Assembly: GCA_037190845.1 (NCBI GenBank)
Contig: JBBCJI010000007.1
Coordinates: 1 to 64,000 of the forward strand
Direction of reading: 5' to 3'
DNA length: 64,000 nt
Source of the DNA: JBEBVQ01 sp037190845
GTDB lineage: Bacteria; Bacteroidota; Bacteroidia; Chitinophagales; Chitinophagaceae
Under the pieces are notes generated by a model. That model made no database searches. It was given only the letters and a program-made list of their open reading frames with translations, and was not told where the DNA came from. This document shows positions 51,123 to 60,999 of this stretch, piece by piece. Made by a program: the position numbers and the translations under genes. Each line of letters starts with the position of its first letter. The first letter of the stretch is position 1.

Positions 51123-53129
51123 ATGACGGTCCTGTCTTCCAGAAAGAAAAAACACGGTCAACTATGGCTTACATTGTTATGCATAATCTTAGTACACTAT
51201 ACCACTGCTCAGGAATTCACATCATTCCCGGAAAGGAACATTTTCAGTAATTACCCAACGTACACAGACGATGATTCGGTCTATATGGAATCACAAATAC
51301 GGATCGGGCAAGACCTTCAAACTGATAGTGCGATCATATTTTTTCAGGACCTGATGCAATATTGTCAGATACGATTATTCCTCAATGGCACCGTACAAGC
51401 AGCCAACAGACTTACCGATGCTTACGCGCAAAAAGGTATGATCAATGAGGGACACAAATTATTGGCTGATGTGATCATCTTTGCCCGGCATTTTCCCGCC
51501 GGCAAAGAGTACCTGTCCGACCTGCATTGTAATATTGCGTCCCTCCATATCTTTGAAGGCGCCTATGAAAAGGCGATCAAAAGCTATTTCAGGGCCATCT
51601 ACTATGCAGACCGAAATCCCAAACAGACATACGGGTCTCTTTCCCGGCTATACAATAATGTAGCCAATGCCTTCAATATCATTAATGAACGGGGTAAAGC
51701 ACATTACTACCTGGACGTCGCCGACAGCTTTGCCCGCCGGGGGAACGATTCTGTAGAGATCGGGTATATTCTGCTTAACCGGGGAGAGTTTTTCAATGCC
51801 GAAAAAAAATATGAGGAAAGCAAATACCAGTACATGGCAAGCCTTCAGCTTGCCGGTAAACTGAAAAATAATGAACTTTATTACGTGACCCTGATCTCGT
51901 TAAGCGGACTATACACCAAGACCGGGTATCCTCAAAAAGCGATAGCCCTGCTTCATTCAGCTGACACTCCCGCGGTGGGGCTATACACAAGCCCGTTCTA
52001 CAAAGCAAGGCTTCTGCGAACATTAGGGGAAGCATACATGAAAACGGACGCATACGTTCCCGCCGAACGTTATTACAGGCAGGCGCTGGAACTGACTGCT
52101 CCCGGATCATCCCATGCCATCCAGACTCATTATTCCCTGGCGCAGCTATACAATATCATGGGAGATTACAAAAAAGCATTTCGTAGCTTGGCGGCATACC
52201 ATACTATCAAAGACAGCCTATCTTACACAGACCAGGTAAGAAACAGTACAGAACTGGAGGTACGCTACCGCACGGCGCATAAAGACAATGAACTGATCAA
52301 AAAAGAATTGGAAATAAGCCGGCAGCAGCACAACCTGGAACAAAAAAACAGATGGATCGCCGTGGCAGGCTCTGGTGTACTCGTGCTGATCGCATTGCTG
52401 GTAAGCCTCTCGCTCAAACGCAAACTGGAACATAAACAGATAGCCGCGCTGCAGCAGGAGCAGGAAATAACACGCCTGCGGGCGCTTGTAGAAGGTGAAG
52501 AAAAGGAGAGAACCCGGCTGGCAAGAGAGTTGCACGACGGTATCGGGGGCATGCTGGCGGCTATTAATATGAATGTAAACGCGCTTCATAAAAGGCATCA
52601 GGAACTCGAAGATCTACCCAACATTATCAAGATGGTGAAAACCACTACGGAAGAAGTAAGAAAAACAGCACATAACCTGATGCCCGATGTGCTGGCCCGG
52701 CATAACCTTACCGAGGCCGTCCGACTATACTGTGAACAGGTAAATGCCAGCGGAAGTCTTCATATTACGCTCTCATTCGCCGGACTGGCCAACCTGCATA
52801 AGTCCATCGAACTGATACTATACCGGATCGTACAGGAGCTGGTACAAAATATCATCAAGCATGCACGCGCCACAGAAGCATTCGTGGAGATCCAGCAAAC
52901 ACAGGATAAGGTATTCATTATCGTGGAAGACAATGGTAAGGGATTCGATACCAGCAAGAATGAAGGCGGATTTGGTATACAGAACCTGATGTTCCGTATC
53001 AAATCGCTGCAGGGAGATATTTCCATTGAATCATTCCCCGGTTCCGGTACTACCATTAATATATCATTCGACCTCCCGGTCTTAAAATCAATTATGGATC
53101 ATGAGCATCAGAATAGCTATAGCGGATGA
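51123..53129 (+). CDS. TPR-containing sensor histidine kinase (HisKA_3 type), module 1
   Basis: 668 residues. A hydrophobic segment near the N-terminus (LWLTLLCIILVHYTTAQ) looks like a signal peptide. About 350 residues of TPR-like helical repeats follow (e.g. NIASLHIFEGAYEKAIKSYFRAIYYAD), then a coiled coil and one membrane helix (WIAVAGSGVLVLIALLVSLSL, about 415-435). The kinase core has the phospho-acceptor His471 in RLARELHDGIGGML, an N box (VQELVQNIIKHAR) and G boxes (VEDNGKGFD, GGFGIQNL). The TPR part is probably periplasmic. It overlaps the response regulator gene by 29 bases, so they form a coupled pair. Divergent from cargo G, whose surface protein may be among its targets; this is inference. 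Confidence 0.9.
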   Translation: MTVLSSRKKKHGQLWLTLLCIILVHYTTAQEFTSFPERNIFSNYPTYTDDDSVYMESQIRIGQDLQTDSAIIFFQDLMQYCQIRLFLNGTVQAANRLTDAYAQKGMINEGHKLLADVIIFARHFPAGKEYLSDLHCNIASLHIFEGAYEKAIKSYFRAIYYADRNPKQTYGSLSRLYNNVANAFNIINERGKAHYYLDVADSFARRGNDSVEIGYILLNRGEFFNAEKKYEESKYQYMASLQLAGKLKNNELYYVTLISLSGLYTKTGYPQKAIALLHSADTPAVGLYTSPFYKARLLRTLGEAYMKTDAYVPAERYYRQALELTAPGSSHAIQTHYSLAQLYNIMGDYKKAFRSLAAYHTIKDSLSYTDQVRNSTELEVRYRTAHKDNELIKKELEISRQQHNLEQKNRWIAVAGSGVLVLIALLVSLSLKRKLEHKQIAALQQEQEITRLRALVEGEEKERTRLARELHDGIGGMLAAINMNVNALHKRHQELEDLPNIIKMVKTTTEEVRKTAHNLMPDVLARHNLTEAVRLYCEQVNASGSLHITLSFAGLANLHKSIELILYRIVQELVQNIIKHARATEAFVEIQQTQDKVFIIVEDNGKGFDTSKNEGGFGIQNLMFRIKSLQGDISIESFPGSGTTINISFDLPVLKSIMDHEHQNSYSG

Positions 53130-53733
53130 TCATCCGATGGTGATCAATGGGATACAGAACATGCTGTCCAACTATCCGGAAATGGAAGTAGCAGGTACAT
53201 TTCTGAATGCAGAAACATTACTGACTGCATTACCGGAGATCACGCCCGATGTACTGTTGCTGGATATACAGCTACCCGACAAAACCGGCGACCAGATTGT
53301 ACCGGCCATCACCCGGCTGCACCCGGACCTCCGAATACTGGTAGTGACCAACTTCAGCAGCACACTGTACCTGAACAATATGATCCGGCTGGGGATACAC
53401 GGGTACCTGCTCAAAACAACAGAAGAAAACACGCTCATTCGGGCCATCCACGTACTGCACCGCGGGGAGACCTTTATAGATCCCGCACTGAAAGAAAAAG
53501 CAGAAAAGGAAACACCGCGTGTAAGCATATACAACCAAGTAGTACTTACCCTGCGGGAAAAAGAGATACTGCAACTGGTGGCAAAAGGAAAGAGCAATCA
53601 GGATATTGTGGAAGAACTGTTCCTGAGTATCAATACCGTAAAGAATTACCTCGCCCGGATATTCGTAAAGCTGGATGTAAAGAACCGCGCCGAGCTCACC
53701 CGGAAGGCGCTGCAGATGGGAATTGTAGAATAA
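53101..53733 (+). CDS. NarL/LuxR-type response regulator, module 1
   Basis: 210 residues. The receiver domain has the acidic pair in IADDHPMV, the phospho-acceptor Asp55 in VLLLDIQLPD and the conserved Lys in GYLLKTTEENT. The C-terminal LuxR-type helix-turn-helix is LTLREKEILQLVAKGKSNQD then IVEELFLSINTVKNYLARIF. It starts inside the end of the kinase gene (29-base overlap). It is a cytoplasmic DNA-binding regulator; target genes are not known but adjacent T9SS cargo genes are natural candidates. Confidence 0.93.
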   Translation: MSIRIAIADDHPMVINGIQNMLSNYPEMEVAGTFLNAETLLTALPEITPDVLLLDIQLPDKTGDQIVPAITRLHPDLRILVVTNFSSTLYLNNMIRLGIHGYLLKTTEENTLIRAIHVLHRGETFIDPALKEKAEKETPRVSIYNQVVLTLREKEILQLVAKGKSNQDIVEELFLSINTVKNYLARIFVKLDVKNRAELTRKALQMGIVE

Positions 53734-53749
53734 ATTCACACAGCAACAA

Positions 53750-53783
53750 ATCCGGAGATCGCACAATTTTACAATCCCCGGAT
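53750..53783. terminator. Bidirectional hairpin between regulator 1 and cargo I
   Basis: ATCCGGAGA (53750-53758) pairs with TCCCCGGAT (53775-53783) with one mismatch. It sits in the 61-base gap between two convergent genes. It is weaker than the other hairpins reported here. Confidence 0.4.
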
Positions 53784-53794
53784 GTGTTATGCAA

Positions 53795-55765
53795 TTACTT
53801 TTTGATTAGCCTGACAACCTTTAATGGGGAACTGTCATTTTCATTCCATACTTCCAACATATATACTCCGCGAGGAACTTCTTTCAAGGATAACGATGTC
53901 GTTACAGCACTTTGCAGCAACAACCGGCCATCAATCGTACGGAGCAGCCACCTTACGCTTCCGGGAGCCTGAATATACACCATATCAGAAGCCGGATTGG
54001 GGTATACACTTATTGCCGTTACGTCTGCATCAGTGATGGAAAGATTGTTGACTATATATTTACCGGAATGCTCCGTACATCCGTCTTTATGCCGGACTAC
54101 CACATGATAATTGGCATTGTGCTCCGCTATAAACTCATAGCTGTTGGAATTCCCGATCAGGGTATCGTTACGGAACCACTGATACAGCTCATAATCATCA
54201 CTGGTATAAAGCCTGTTGCCATCAACCATAATTACAGGCGGAGGATAAGCAGATTCCCTTATTGTAAACGTATCTACGTATGTATTACAGCCTTTGTCAT
54301 AACGCACCCAGTAAGTTCCCTGACCGGTAACATTGCGAGAAGTCACTGTCTGTCCATTATCCCATACATAATCTACTCCGCCCTGAGCGGCCTGCAGTAA
54401 CAGTCCTGTATTTTTATCCACCCGGCAGATAAAAGTATCCAGTGCTTTCACCTGGAATGTTGCCGGAGGAAGCGGGAATACCACATCGTTACCCAGGCTC
54501 ATGGTATTAATGGTCGTATCGTTTGTCACAATACCTGCAACTGCAAAATAATTGTGCCTCAGATCACAGGCAGCACCTTTACGGTCAGGGTGCATGATCA
54601 CCCCGATCCGGTCACCGATACCGGCTACAAGCAACCTGTCGTCCCTTCTTCTTATATCATCGTAATTCCCGGTTGTCGAATCCAGGATATACCTCGACTG
54701 TCGGATAGCCGCTACATTATAATCAGACAGATCATATTGAGACAGGCGGAGACGACCGTTTACAGGTGTACGGCTGGCGAAATATAATTTTGAATTATCC
54801 GGGGAGAATGCAGCAGCAGATCCCCCTTCATCTGTTTCTATCAGTATTTCATCAGAAACAAGACCGGTCGCCACATCAAACTTCGCCACTACCCCCCCTC
54901 TGATGGGATAACCTATGATCGCCGCGTTATAATTATACGCCATAGCGATCATCTTCCGGTCGGGAGAAAAAGCGAGACGTCCCTGCATCATATCAAAAAT
55001 GCGCAGCCCGGTAATACTGGAAGAAATCACCGGCACAGGATTGATTCCCTGGTCTGTAATGTGAAAAGCCTTATACCCCATGATCCCCCTGTCATAGAGC
55101 AGCAGCCATACATCACAGTTATCTCCCGGAATAGCGGCAATAGCTTCTCCAAACATAGTTTGCTGAAAAGTATCCAGCGGTATATTTTTGTAAACATCCC
55201 CATACCCCCCGTCCAGACTCATGTCCACAATATTGTAATATAGTTTGGACGGCGCAGGGATAGTATTCGTACCGGCATGTGTCAGGTTAAAAAGATAATA
55301 CCGATCCCGGTTATCAAATACGGGCACAGCACAGAATCCCTGGTGCATACCGAGTCGGTAATACCTGCCCTCCATAATGTGATTGTCACCCAGTAACCCT
55401 GAGCCATTGGGCATGATCTCCTGTTTCCGGTTATACACATGCAGACCTTCTGTATAAAACAAAAGATTGCCATTCTCCCGGTCAGATACCGTTACTGTTG
55501 CCTGCCTCGTACCAGGCCGGGCCAACGGTACCCAGAAAAGTTTCCTGGATATCGTCGGCGGCGTAGTGTTGAAATTAATATGCTGCGCGGAATCTTCTAC
55601 CGGGGACGCCGGTGAGCCGGGAGGGGCGGGCGGCGACATACTACGACCGAAGATCCAGTTGCTGTTTGCATTACGGAACTCAGGCCGCATGTAGTAGGGC
55701 GTCTGTGCATCGGCCCACCCTATACTACCTATCAGCAGAACGATCAGAAATTGTACGCATTTCAT
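53795..55765 (-). CDS. PD40-like propeller protein with T9SS type A tail (cargo I)
   Basis: About 656 residues from the Met at 55765, chosen for its signal peptide (MKCVQFLIVLLIGSIGWADA). The N-terminal propeller resembles cargo G (NWIFGRSMSPPAPPG, LLFYTEGLHVYNRKQEIMPNGSGLL, LAFSPDRKMIAMAYNYNAAI, AAFSPDNSKLYFASRTPVNG). Ig-like Cys domains follow, then a type A sorting tail (ISVYPNPASDMVYIQAPGS ... VPRGVYMLEVWNEND). It differs from G in carrying a type A instead of a type B signal. It is convergent with response regulator 1. Confidence 0.83.
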   Translation of the reverse strand: MKCVQFLIVLLIGSIGWADAQTPYYMRPEFRNANSNWIFGRSMSPPAPPGSPASPVEDSAQHINFNTTPPTISRKLFWVPLARPGTRQATVTVSDRENGNLLFYTEGLHVYNRKQEIMPNGSGLLGDNHIMEGRYYRLGMHQGFCAVPVFDNRDRYYLFNLTHAGTNTIPAPSKLYYNIVDMSLDGGYGDVYKNIPLDTFQQTMFGEAIAAIPGDNCDVWLLLYDRGIMGYKAFHITDQGINPVPVISSSITGLRIFDMMQGRLAFSPDRKMIAMAYNYNAAIIGYPIRGGVVAKFDVATGLVSDEILIETDEGGSAAAFSPDNSKLYFASRTPVNGRLRLSQYDLSDYNVAAIRQSRYILDSTTGNYDDIRRRDDRLLVAGIGDRIGVIMHPDRKGAACDLRHNYFAVAGIVTNDTTINTMSLGNDVVFPLPPATFQVKALDTFICRVDKNTGLLLQAAQGGVDYVWDNGQTVTSRNVTGQGTYWVRYDKGCNTYVDTFTIRESAYPPPVIMVDGNRLYTSDDYELYQWFRNDTLIGNSNSYEFIAEHNANYHVVVRHKDGCTEHSGKYIVNNLSITDADVTAISVYPNPASDMVYIQAPGSVRWLLRTIDGRLLLQSAVTTSLSLKEVPRGVYMLEVWNENDSSPLKVVRLIKK

Positions 55766-55904
55766 AGACAAAAGTCTAAATATCAGAATCCAGTTATCTC
55801 TTTCTCTTTTCACGAAATTATCATTTTATTCTACCAATGACACCTCCTCTCACCCGATAGCCACAGAATGTAAAAATACACTTGAATGTATTAATGACAG
55901 TGGC

Positions 55905-55955
55905 TTCGACAAGCTCAGCCACCGTCCTTTAATGTCGGTGGCTGAGCTTGTCGAA
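55905..55955. repeat. Perfect 20-bp inverted repeat after cargo H
   Basis: The arms at 55905-55924 and 55936-55955 (core TTCGACAAGCTCAGCCACCG) are exact complements with an 11-base loop. It lies 17 bases beyond the cargo H stop codon and may end its transcript. A decayed copy in the opposite orientation is at 13239-13296, so it is a dispersed element and not a one-off terminator. Confidence 0.75.
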
Positions 55956-55972
55956 ATCACTGCTGCCGATGA

Positions 55973-58840
55973 TTACTCCTTCAGCAAAGTGCTTCTGTAT
56001 ATCTTCTCCCCTTCTGCAACCTCTACGATATACACACCTGTTGCAAGTCCATTCAGGTTTAATGTGATCTTATCACCGCGCTGGTTCTTCTTATTAAGCA
56101 TACGCTGTCCATTGACATTGATAAGCGTTACCGAAGCATCAGTAAATGCTGCTGTTGAAGCAATAACCACCTGCGCTCCGGCCGGGTTCGGATAGATGGT
56201 AATCTTATCTCCCTCAAGCTTGTCTATACCCGCCGGGAAAGATTCGAGACAATCTGAAGTATCCTTACATCCCCTGAAGGTCACCTCCACTGCATACCTG
56301 CCGGCCCCATCGGTAACAAGTGTCTGGGATGTTGCCGAGGGAATGGGGGCATAGTTGTTATTACAATCCAGCCACTGATAGCTGCTTCCGCCGCCGCCAA
56401 CAAACAGATCGTCAATTGAAGTGATCGTGGCTTCCGGTGTCTGGTTGATAGTGAGATTGAGCGTAATGACGCTGTCGCAACCGTTCGCAGCAGTCATGGT
56501 CTGCGTGTACGTACCCGAAGCGGTATAGGTTTCTCCGTTCAGCGTATATTGGTTACAGGCAGTAGCAGAAAGCTGCGAGGTGCTACCTTGTGTCAGGGTA
56601 AGGAATAAAACCACCACGCTGTCACAGTTCACGGAGTTGGTAAAATAATGCGTATATGCTCCGTTTGCCGTATACGTGACCCCGTCGTAGGTATAGCTGC
56701 CGCAGGCCGTTACATTGATCTGGCTGGAAGTCGGCTGGTTGATAGTCAGATTAATGGTAGCCGTGCTGTCGCAGCCTCCCCTGTTTGTGAAGGTATGCGT
56801 ATAAGTACCGCCGGTAGTGTATGTAGTACCGCCAAAGGTATAGCTGCCGCAGGCTGTCACCGGCGTTGTGGTCGGCGTGCTCGGATTATTGATTGTCAGA
56901 TTCAGCATCACAACACTGTCACAATTCAATGTTGTCTGGAAGAAATGCGGATAAGTACCGCTACTTGTGTACGTGGTGCCATTGTATGTATAGCTGTTAC
57001 AAGCGGTTCGTGATATCAGTGTACTGGCGCCTTTGTTGATGGTAAGGTGATGCACTACCACACTATCACAATTATTCACATTCTGAAATGTATCCCTGAA
57101 TGTGGTGCTGCTGGTGTACGTTTTGCCATTAAACGTAAAGCTGTTACAGGCCGTTTGGTTAATTGTAGTAGGTAAAGAGTTATTGAGGAATACCTGTAGT
57201 GTAAGTATGCTGTCACACCCCATGGCGTTTGCGTTTTTCAATACCTGTTCGTAAGTACCATTGGCTGTGTATGTCTCTCCGTTCACGGTGAGCGTAGGGC
57301 AGCCAGTTGTTAATTGTAGTGTTTTATAAGATTTACAGCTTGGTTGTGCATATTTTGCAACATACGCATCGTCGCCGGTCCCCTGAGTATATACCATGAA
57401 TGTATCAGGCGGGAGAGCAAAATTGGCATACCCCGTAATGTTTCCGGTGATGTACAAATTGCTTTCACGGTCAATATTTATTGTGTTGACGTTTTCTGTA
57501 CCATCTTCTCCTCCAAAACTGAAGGCCCATTCGAAATCTCCATTATTGTCCAATTTGAGCATAAACGCATCTGGCATAATCCATGTACCTCCACAACAAG
57601 CCAGCGAAGTAAATACCTTAGTGCCAGGACCGGGGTCAAAATCAACCGTTCCTTCGTATCTACCCCCAATATATACCCTGTTATCACCATCGACAGCAAC
57701 ACTATTGGGAAGATCGGCACCTGTACCGCCGACCTTTTTTGCCCATACATAACTCCCGGAAGCATCGAGCACGGAGATAAAAATATCTGTACTCCCACTT
57801 GATGCGAGATTTTCTGTCAGCGGACCAGGGTCAAAATCAGCAGTAGCATTAAAAGTACCTACAGTATAAACATTATTATTATTTCCTACTGCGATAGCAG
57901 TACCTGCATCTGCCCCGGTACCGCCTAATTTTACGGCCCAAACATATCCGCCGGCATTGTTAAGTTTTAAAACAAATACATCAGTGCTGCTGGCAGTCAG
58001 ATTATTGACAAGTGACGGATCGGGATTGAAATCCACCGTCGCTGAAAAACTTCCGGTAACAAGGATATTCCCGGCTTGATCCAGCGCAATACCTCTACCA
58101 CCTGCGCCAATATTCGACGCCCACTGATATACCCCGTCTTTATTAAGTTTCAAAACAAAGCCGGAAACAGTAGTTCCCGATCCCAAATTACTTGTACCAG
58201 TCCCGGGATCAAAATCAACAACCCCTGTAAAAAAACCTGTAACATATATATTCTCCTGGTCATCTAACACAATGCGGGGGCCACTTTCATTACCGGTTCC
58301 TCCAATTTTTACAGCCCATGCGAAGTCCCCGTTCGCTTTGAATTTGCATATAAATATGTCACTCAACCCATTAGAAGTCATCGGAAATGACTGCGTACCC
58401 GGATCAAAGTCTATTGATCCGAAATCTGAAACCGCAAATGTACCTGTTACATAAACATCGCCGTTCGGCGCCGCTGCAATTCCGCCACTCGCGTCCTGAC
58501 CGGTTCCTCCGATACCATGAGCCCAGAGATAGTTGCCATTTTTATCCAGTTTACTGACAAAGATGTCCGTATTTGTACCACCGGGCGTGGATACTACCGC
58601 CGTGCGATATGCCGTGTCAGCAGCCCCGAGTCCCGGATCAAAATCAGCTGTTCCCCTGAAATCTCCCACGGTATATATATTGCCTGCTGTATCGAAATCA
58701 GTCGCACGTCCGAAATCATTACCTGTCCCCCCCATATTCTTCGCCCACATCAGGGTTTGGGCAAAAGCTGCCCCGCTACAGCAGGACAACAATAATAAAA
58801 TAATCAGTGTTTTTTGTCGAGTTAAACAGTTCATATTCAA
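55973..58840 (-). CDS. Seven-repeat propeller and Cys-stalk protein with T9SS type A tail (cargo H)
   Basis: 955 residues with a signal peptide (ending CCSGAAFAQ). Seven DFDPG-type blades (about 30-500; the fourth is DFNPD and the last is eroded to NFALPP) read like NIYVTGFFTGVVDFDPGTG ... FVLKLNKDGVYQWASNIG. Six Cys repeats follow (CGSYTYDGVTYTANGAYTHY FTNSVNCDSVVVLFLTL and similar), each with two Cys and a D-S-V/I/T triplet. The tail is type A (ITIYPNPAGAQVVIASTAAF ... GLATGVYIVEVAEGEK). It combines the propeller of cargoes A/D with a Cys stalk similar in plan to cargo E. Divergent from the second two-component module. Confidence 0.86.
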   Translation of the reverse strand: MNMNCLTRQKTLIILLLLSCCSGAAFAQTLMWAKNMGGTGNDFGRATDFDTAGNIYTVGDFRGTADFDPGLGAADTAYRTAVVSTPGGTNTDIFVSKLDKNGNYLWAHGIGGTGQDASGGIAAAPNGDVYVTGTFAVSDFGSIDFDPGTQSFPMTSNGLSDIFICKFKANGDFAWAVKIGGTGNESGPRIVLDDQENIYVTGFFTGVVDFDPGTGTSNLGSGTTVSGFVLKLNKDGVYQWASNIGAGGRGIALDQAGNILVTGSFSATVDFNPDPSLVNNLTASSTDVFVLKLNNAGGYVWAVKLGGTGADAGTAIAVGNNNNVYTVGTFNATADFDPGPLTENLASSGSTDIFISVLDASGSYVWAKKVGGTGADLPNSVAVDGDNRVYIGGRYEGTVDFDPGPGTKVFTSLACCGGTWIMPDAFMLKLDNNGDFEWAFSFGGEDGTENVNTINIDRESNLYITGNITGYANFALPPDTFMVYTQGTGDDAYVAKYAQPSCKSYKTLQLTTGCPTLTVNGETYTANGTYEQVLKNANAMGCDSILTLQVFLNNSLPTTINQTACNSFTFNGKTYTSSTTFRDTFQNVNNCDSVVVHHLTINKGASTLISRTACNSYTYNGTTYTSSGTYPHFFQTTLNCDSVVMLNLTINNPSTPTTTPVTACGSYTFGGTTYTTGGTYTHTFTNRGGCDSTATINLTINQPTSSQINVTACGSYTYDGVTYTANGAYTHYFTNSVNCDSVVVLFLTLTQGSTSQLSATACNQYTLNGETYTASGTYTQTMTAANGCDSVITLNLTINQTPEATITSIDDLFVGGGGSSYQWLDCNNNYAPIPSATSQTLVTDGAGRYAVEVTFRGCKDTSDCLESFPAGIDKLEGDKITIYPNPAGAQVVIASTAAFTDASVTLINVNGQRMLNKKNQRGDKITLNLNGLATGVYIVEVAEGEKIYRSTLLKE

Positions 58841-59033
58841 TAGTTTTAAATGATGTATCAGTATTAATCCGGATAATCAAAACATCACGTATTAATTACC
58901 ATCTTACAAACCTATACCACACTACCGGATAAATCTTTTCGGTGTTCACTGTTTCTATCAGGAGAGATCATACCACTAACCAACGACCAACACAACACGC
59001 TAAAATATATATGCTTCCATATACACTAAAAGT

Positions 59034-59041
59034 TATCTTTG
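59034..59041 (+). promoter_or_regulatory. Bacteroidota -7 box of histidine kinase 2
   Basis: TATCTTTG matches TAnnTTTG and ends 14 bases before the ATG at 59056. It therefore supports that start and not the upstream frame beginning at 58942. Confidence 0.55.
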
Positions 59042-59055
59042 TGATCATAGCTCCG

Positions 59056-60987
59056 ATGAAGCAGGTATCATGCCACTTGATGTTTTTATGGTTGTTGTGC
59101 ATTTCCACAACGCTCCCCTGTGCTGGCCAGGAGATAAAGCAAATCACCCATCCTTCCTGGACAACAGCGGATACTGCCCGGATTATATACCTGGTACAAA
59201 ACGGGTCCGGTATGCTTTACCGGGATCTTGACAGTGCGCTTCGTTTGCTGGAGGAAGCGGAAACACTCAGCCGCCGTACCGGATTTGAAGACGGGATCGG
59301 ATATGCGCTTGCATTCAAAGGAGTTGTCTTTAGCTACAAAGGGGATTACAAAAAGAGCTTTACCGCATACCGGGAAGCGCTGCCCTATTGCCTGAGCGCA
59401 CAATACATCAAGACTGCCCTTCCCAGCCTGTACATCAATATAGGCGTCAGCTACAGGGGAAACGGCAAGTACGAGCTGGCCAACTATTATTACTTCAAGG
59501 CCCTGCAGTACCTGCAGCAATGTTGTCCCGGCCACAGGGATATTATAACTATATACAACAACCTCGCGGTGGTACAGACCGGCCTGAAGAATCACAGCCG
59601 TGCGCTGGAATATGTACTGCATGCTATCACCTTATCTAAAGCAGTAAATAATAAAGGTCTGCTGTCATCTTCGGCATTGAATGCCGGTGCCATTTATGCT
59701 ATGACCGGCCAATACGACAGTGCAGGTATTTATTATGAATCAGCCCTACAAATTGCAACAGAGATCGGGCATACAGACAAGCAGCAGTCTATCCTCACGA
59801 ATATCGGCAACCTGTATTTTGAGACCGGAAAGATCGAAGAGGCCATCTCCTGTTACCGGGAAGCCATAAGACTCGGCAATAATACACACCTGCTCCACAG
59901 CACCATCATGCCTGCCTATGAGCTGGGGAAAGCACTGGCACAATTAAAACAATATGAAGAAGCAGAACAGATACTGCAGAAAGCCATCGGGCAGGCAAAC
60001 CTGGCCGGCATGACCACCAATCTGGAAGAAGCGCACAAGACCCTCTCCAGGGTATATGAAGCTACCGGCAGATACCGGGAAGCGCTGAAGCAATACCAGG
60101 CCTATAAAGACATCAATGACAGCCTCACCGATGTAGACAGGATACGTACCATCAGCGAAGTGGAAACCAGATATCTGGTAGAGCAAAAAGACAAACAGAT
60201 CGCCGAAAGCAAACTGGAATTAAGTGAGCAGAAAAGAAAACTGGAACGCAACCAGTTGCTGACCGCTGCAATTGTCATTTTTGGCCTTTTGTGCGCAGGC
60301 GGCGGGATCATCCTGTACCGCTACCGGCAAAAGATCGAAAAACGAACCCGCGATATGTCGTACCTCAAAGCGCTTATTGCAGGAGAAGAAAAAGAGCGCG
60401 ACCGCATTGCCCGGGAGCTGCACGACGGCATCGGCGGTATGCTTACCGGTATGCAGCTCCGCATTGGTGCACTGGTAGAAAAGCGGCTGGCCACACAGCA
60501 GGAGCTGAAACGGCTGGCAGAAACGGCATCCGATGTAGGAAAAGAGATCCATAAAACAGCCCGCAACCTCACACCGCAAATCCTCCAGCATTACAACCTG
60601 TACCAGGCGCTTATGCACTATTGCGAACAATTTGAAGCCAACGGATCGCTGCATATAGACCTGCAGTTTATGGGCGACACCGACAGCCTTGACAAATCGC
60701 TGGAGCTCTCCCTCTACCGTGTAATCCAGGAACTGATACAGAACATCGCAAAACACGCACGTGCCCGCCACGCAGCGATACAAATACGCTCTGAAGGTGC
60801 CATGCTGTACATTTCTGTCGAAGACGACGGAGAAGGATTCTCCACTACATCGGCCGGAAAAGGGCTGGGATTGCAGCATGTTCACAACCGCATACAAACC
60901 ATGAACGGATATTGTACCATCGAATCCACCCCGGGACGGGGCACAGCCGTATACATAGAGATCAACCGCGACAAAATACCCGGATAA
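59056..60987 (+). CDS. TPR-containing sensor histidine kinase (HisKA_3 type), module 2
   Basis: About 643 residues from the ATG at 59056, which gives a signal peptide (MKQVSCHLMFLWLLCISTTL) and follows a -7 promoter box. TPR repeats (e.g. NIGVSYRGNGKYELANYYYFKALQYLQ) fill about residues 60-370, then a coiled coil, a membrane helix (LLTAAIVIFGLLCAGGGIIL) and the kinase core: His456 in RIARELHDGIGGML, N box (IQELIQNIAKHARA) and G boxes (VEDDGEGF, GKGLGLQHV). It is a paralogue of the 51.1-kb kinase. The regulator gene follows 12 bases later. Divergent from cargo H, a plausible functional partner (inference). Confidence 0.9.
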   Translation: MKQVSCHLMFLWLLCISTTLPCAGQEIKQITHPSWTTADTARIIYLVQNGSGMLYRDLDSALRLLEEAETLSRRTGFEDGIGYALAFKGVVFSYKGDYKKSFTAYREALPYCLSAQYIKTALPSLYINIGVSYRGNGKYELANYYYFKALQYLQQCCPGHRDIITIYNNLAVVQTGLKNHSRALEYVLHAITLSKAVNNKGLLSSSALNAGAIYAMTGQYDSAGIYYESALQIATEIGHTDKQQSILTNIGNLYFETGKIEEAISCYREAIRLGNNTHLLHSTIMPAYELGKALAQLKQYEEAEQILQKAIGQANLAGMTTNLEEAHKTLSRVYEATGRYREALKQYQAYKDINDSLTDVDRIRTISEVETRYLVEQKDKQIAESKLELSEQKRKLERNQLLTAAIVIFGLLCAGGGIILYRYRQKIEKRTRDMSYLKALIAGEEKERDRIARELHDGIGGMLTGMQLRIGALVEKRLATQQELKRLAETASDVGKEIHKTARNLTPQILQHYNLYQALMHYCEQFEANGSLHIDLQFMGDTDSLDKSLELSLYRVIQELIQNIAKHARARHAAIQIRSEGAMLYISVEDDGEGFSTTSAGKGLGLQHVHNRIQTMNGYCTIESTPGRGTAVYIEINRDKIPG

Positions 60988-60999
60988 AACCATAATGTC

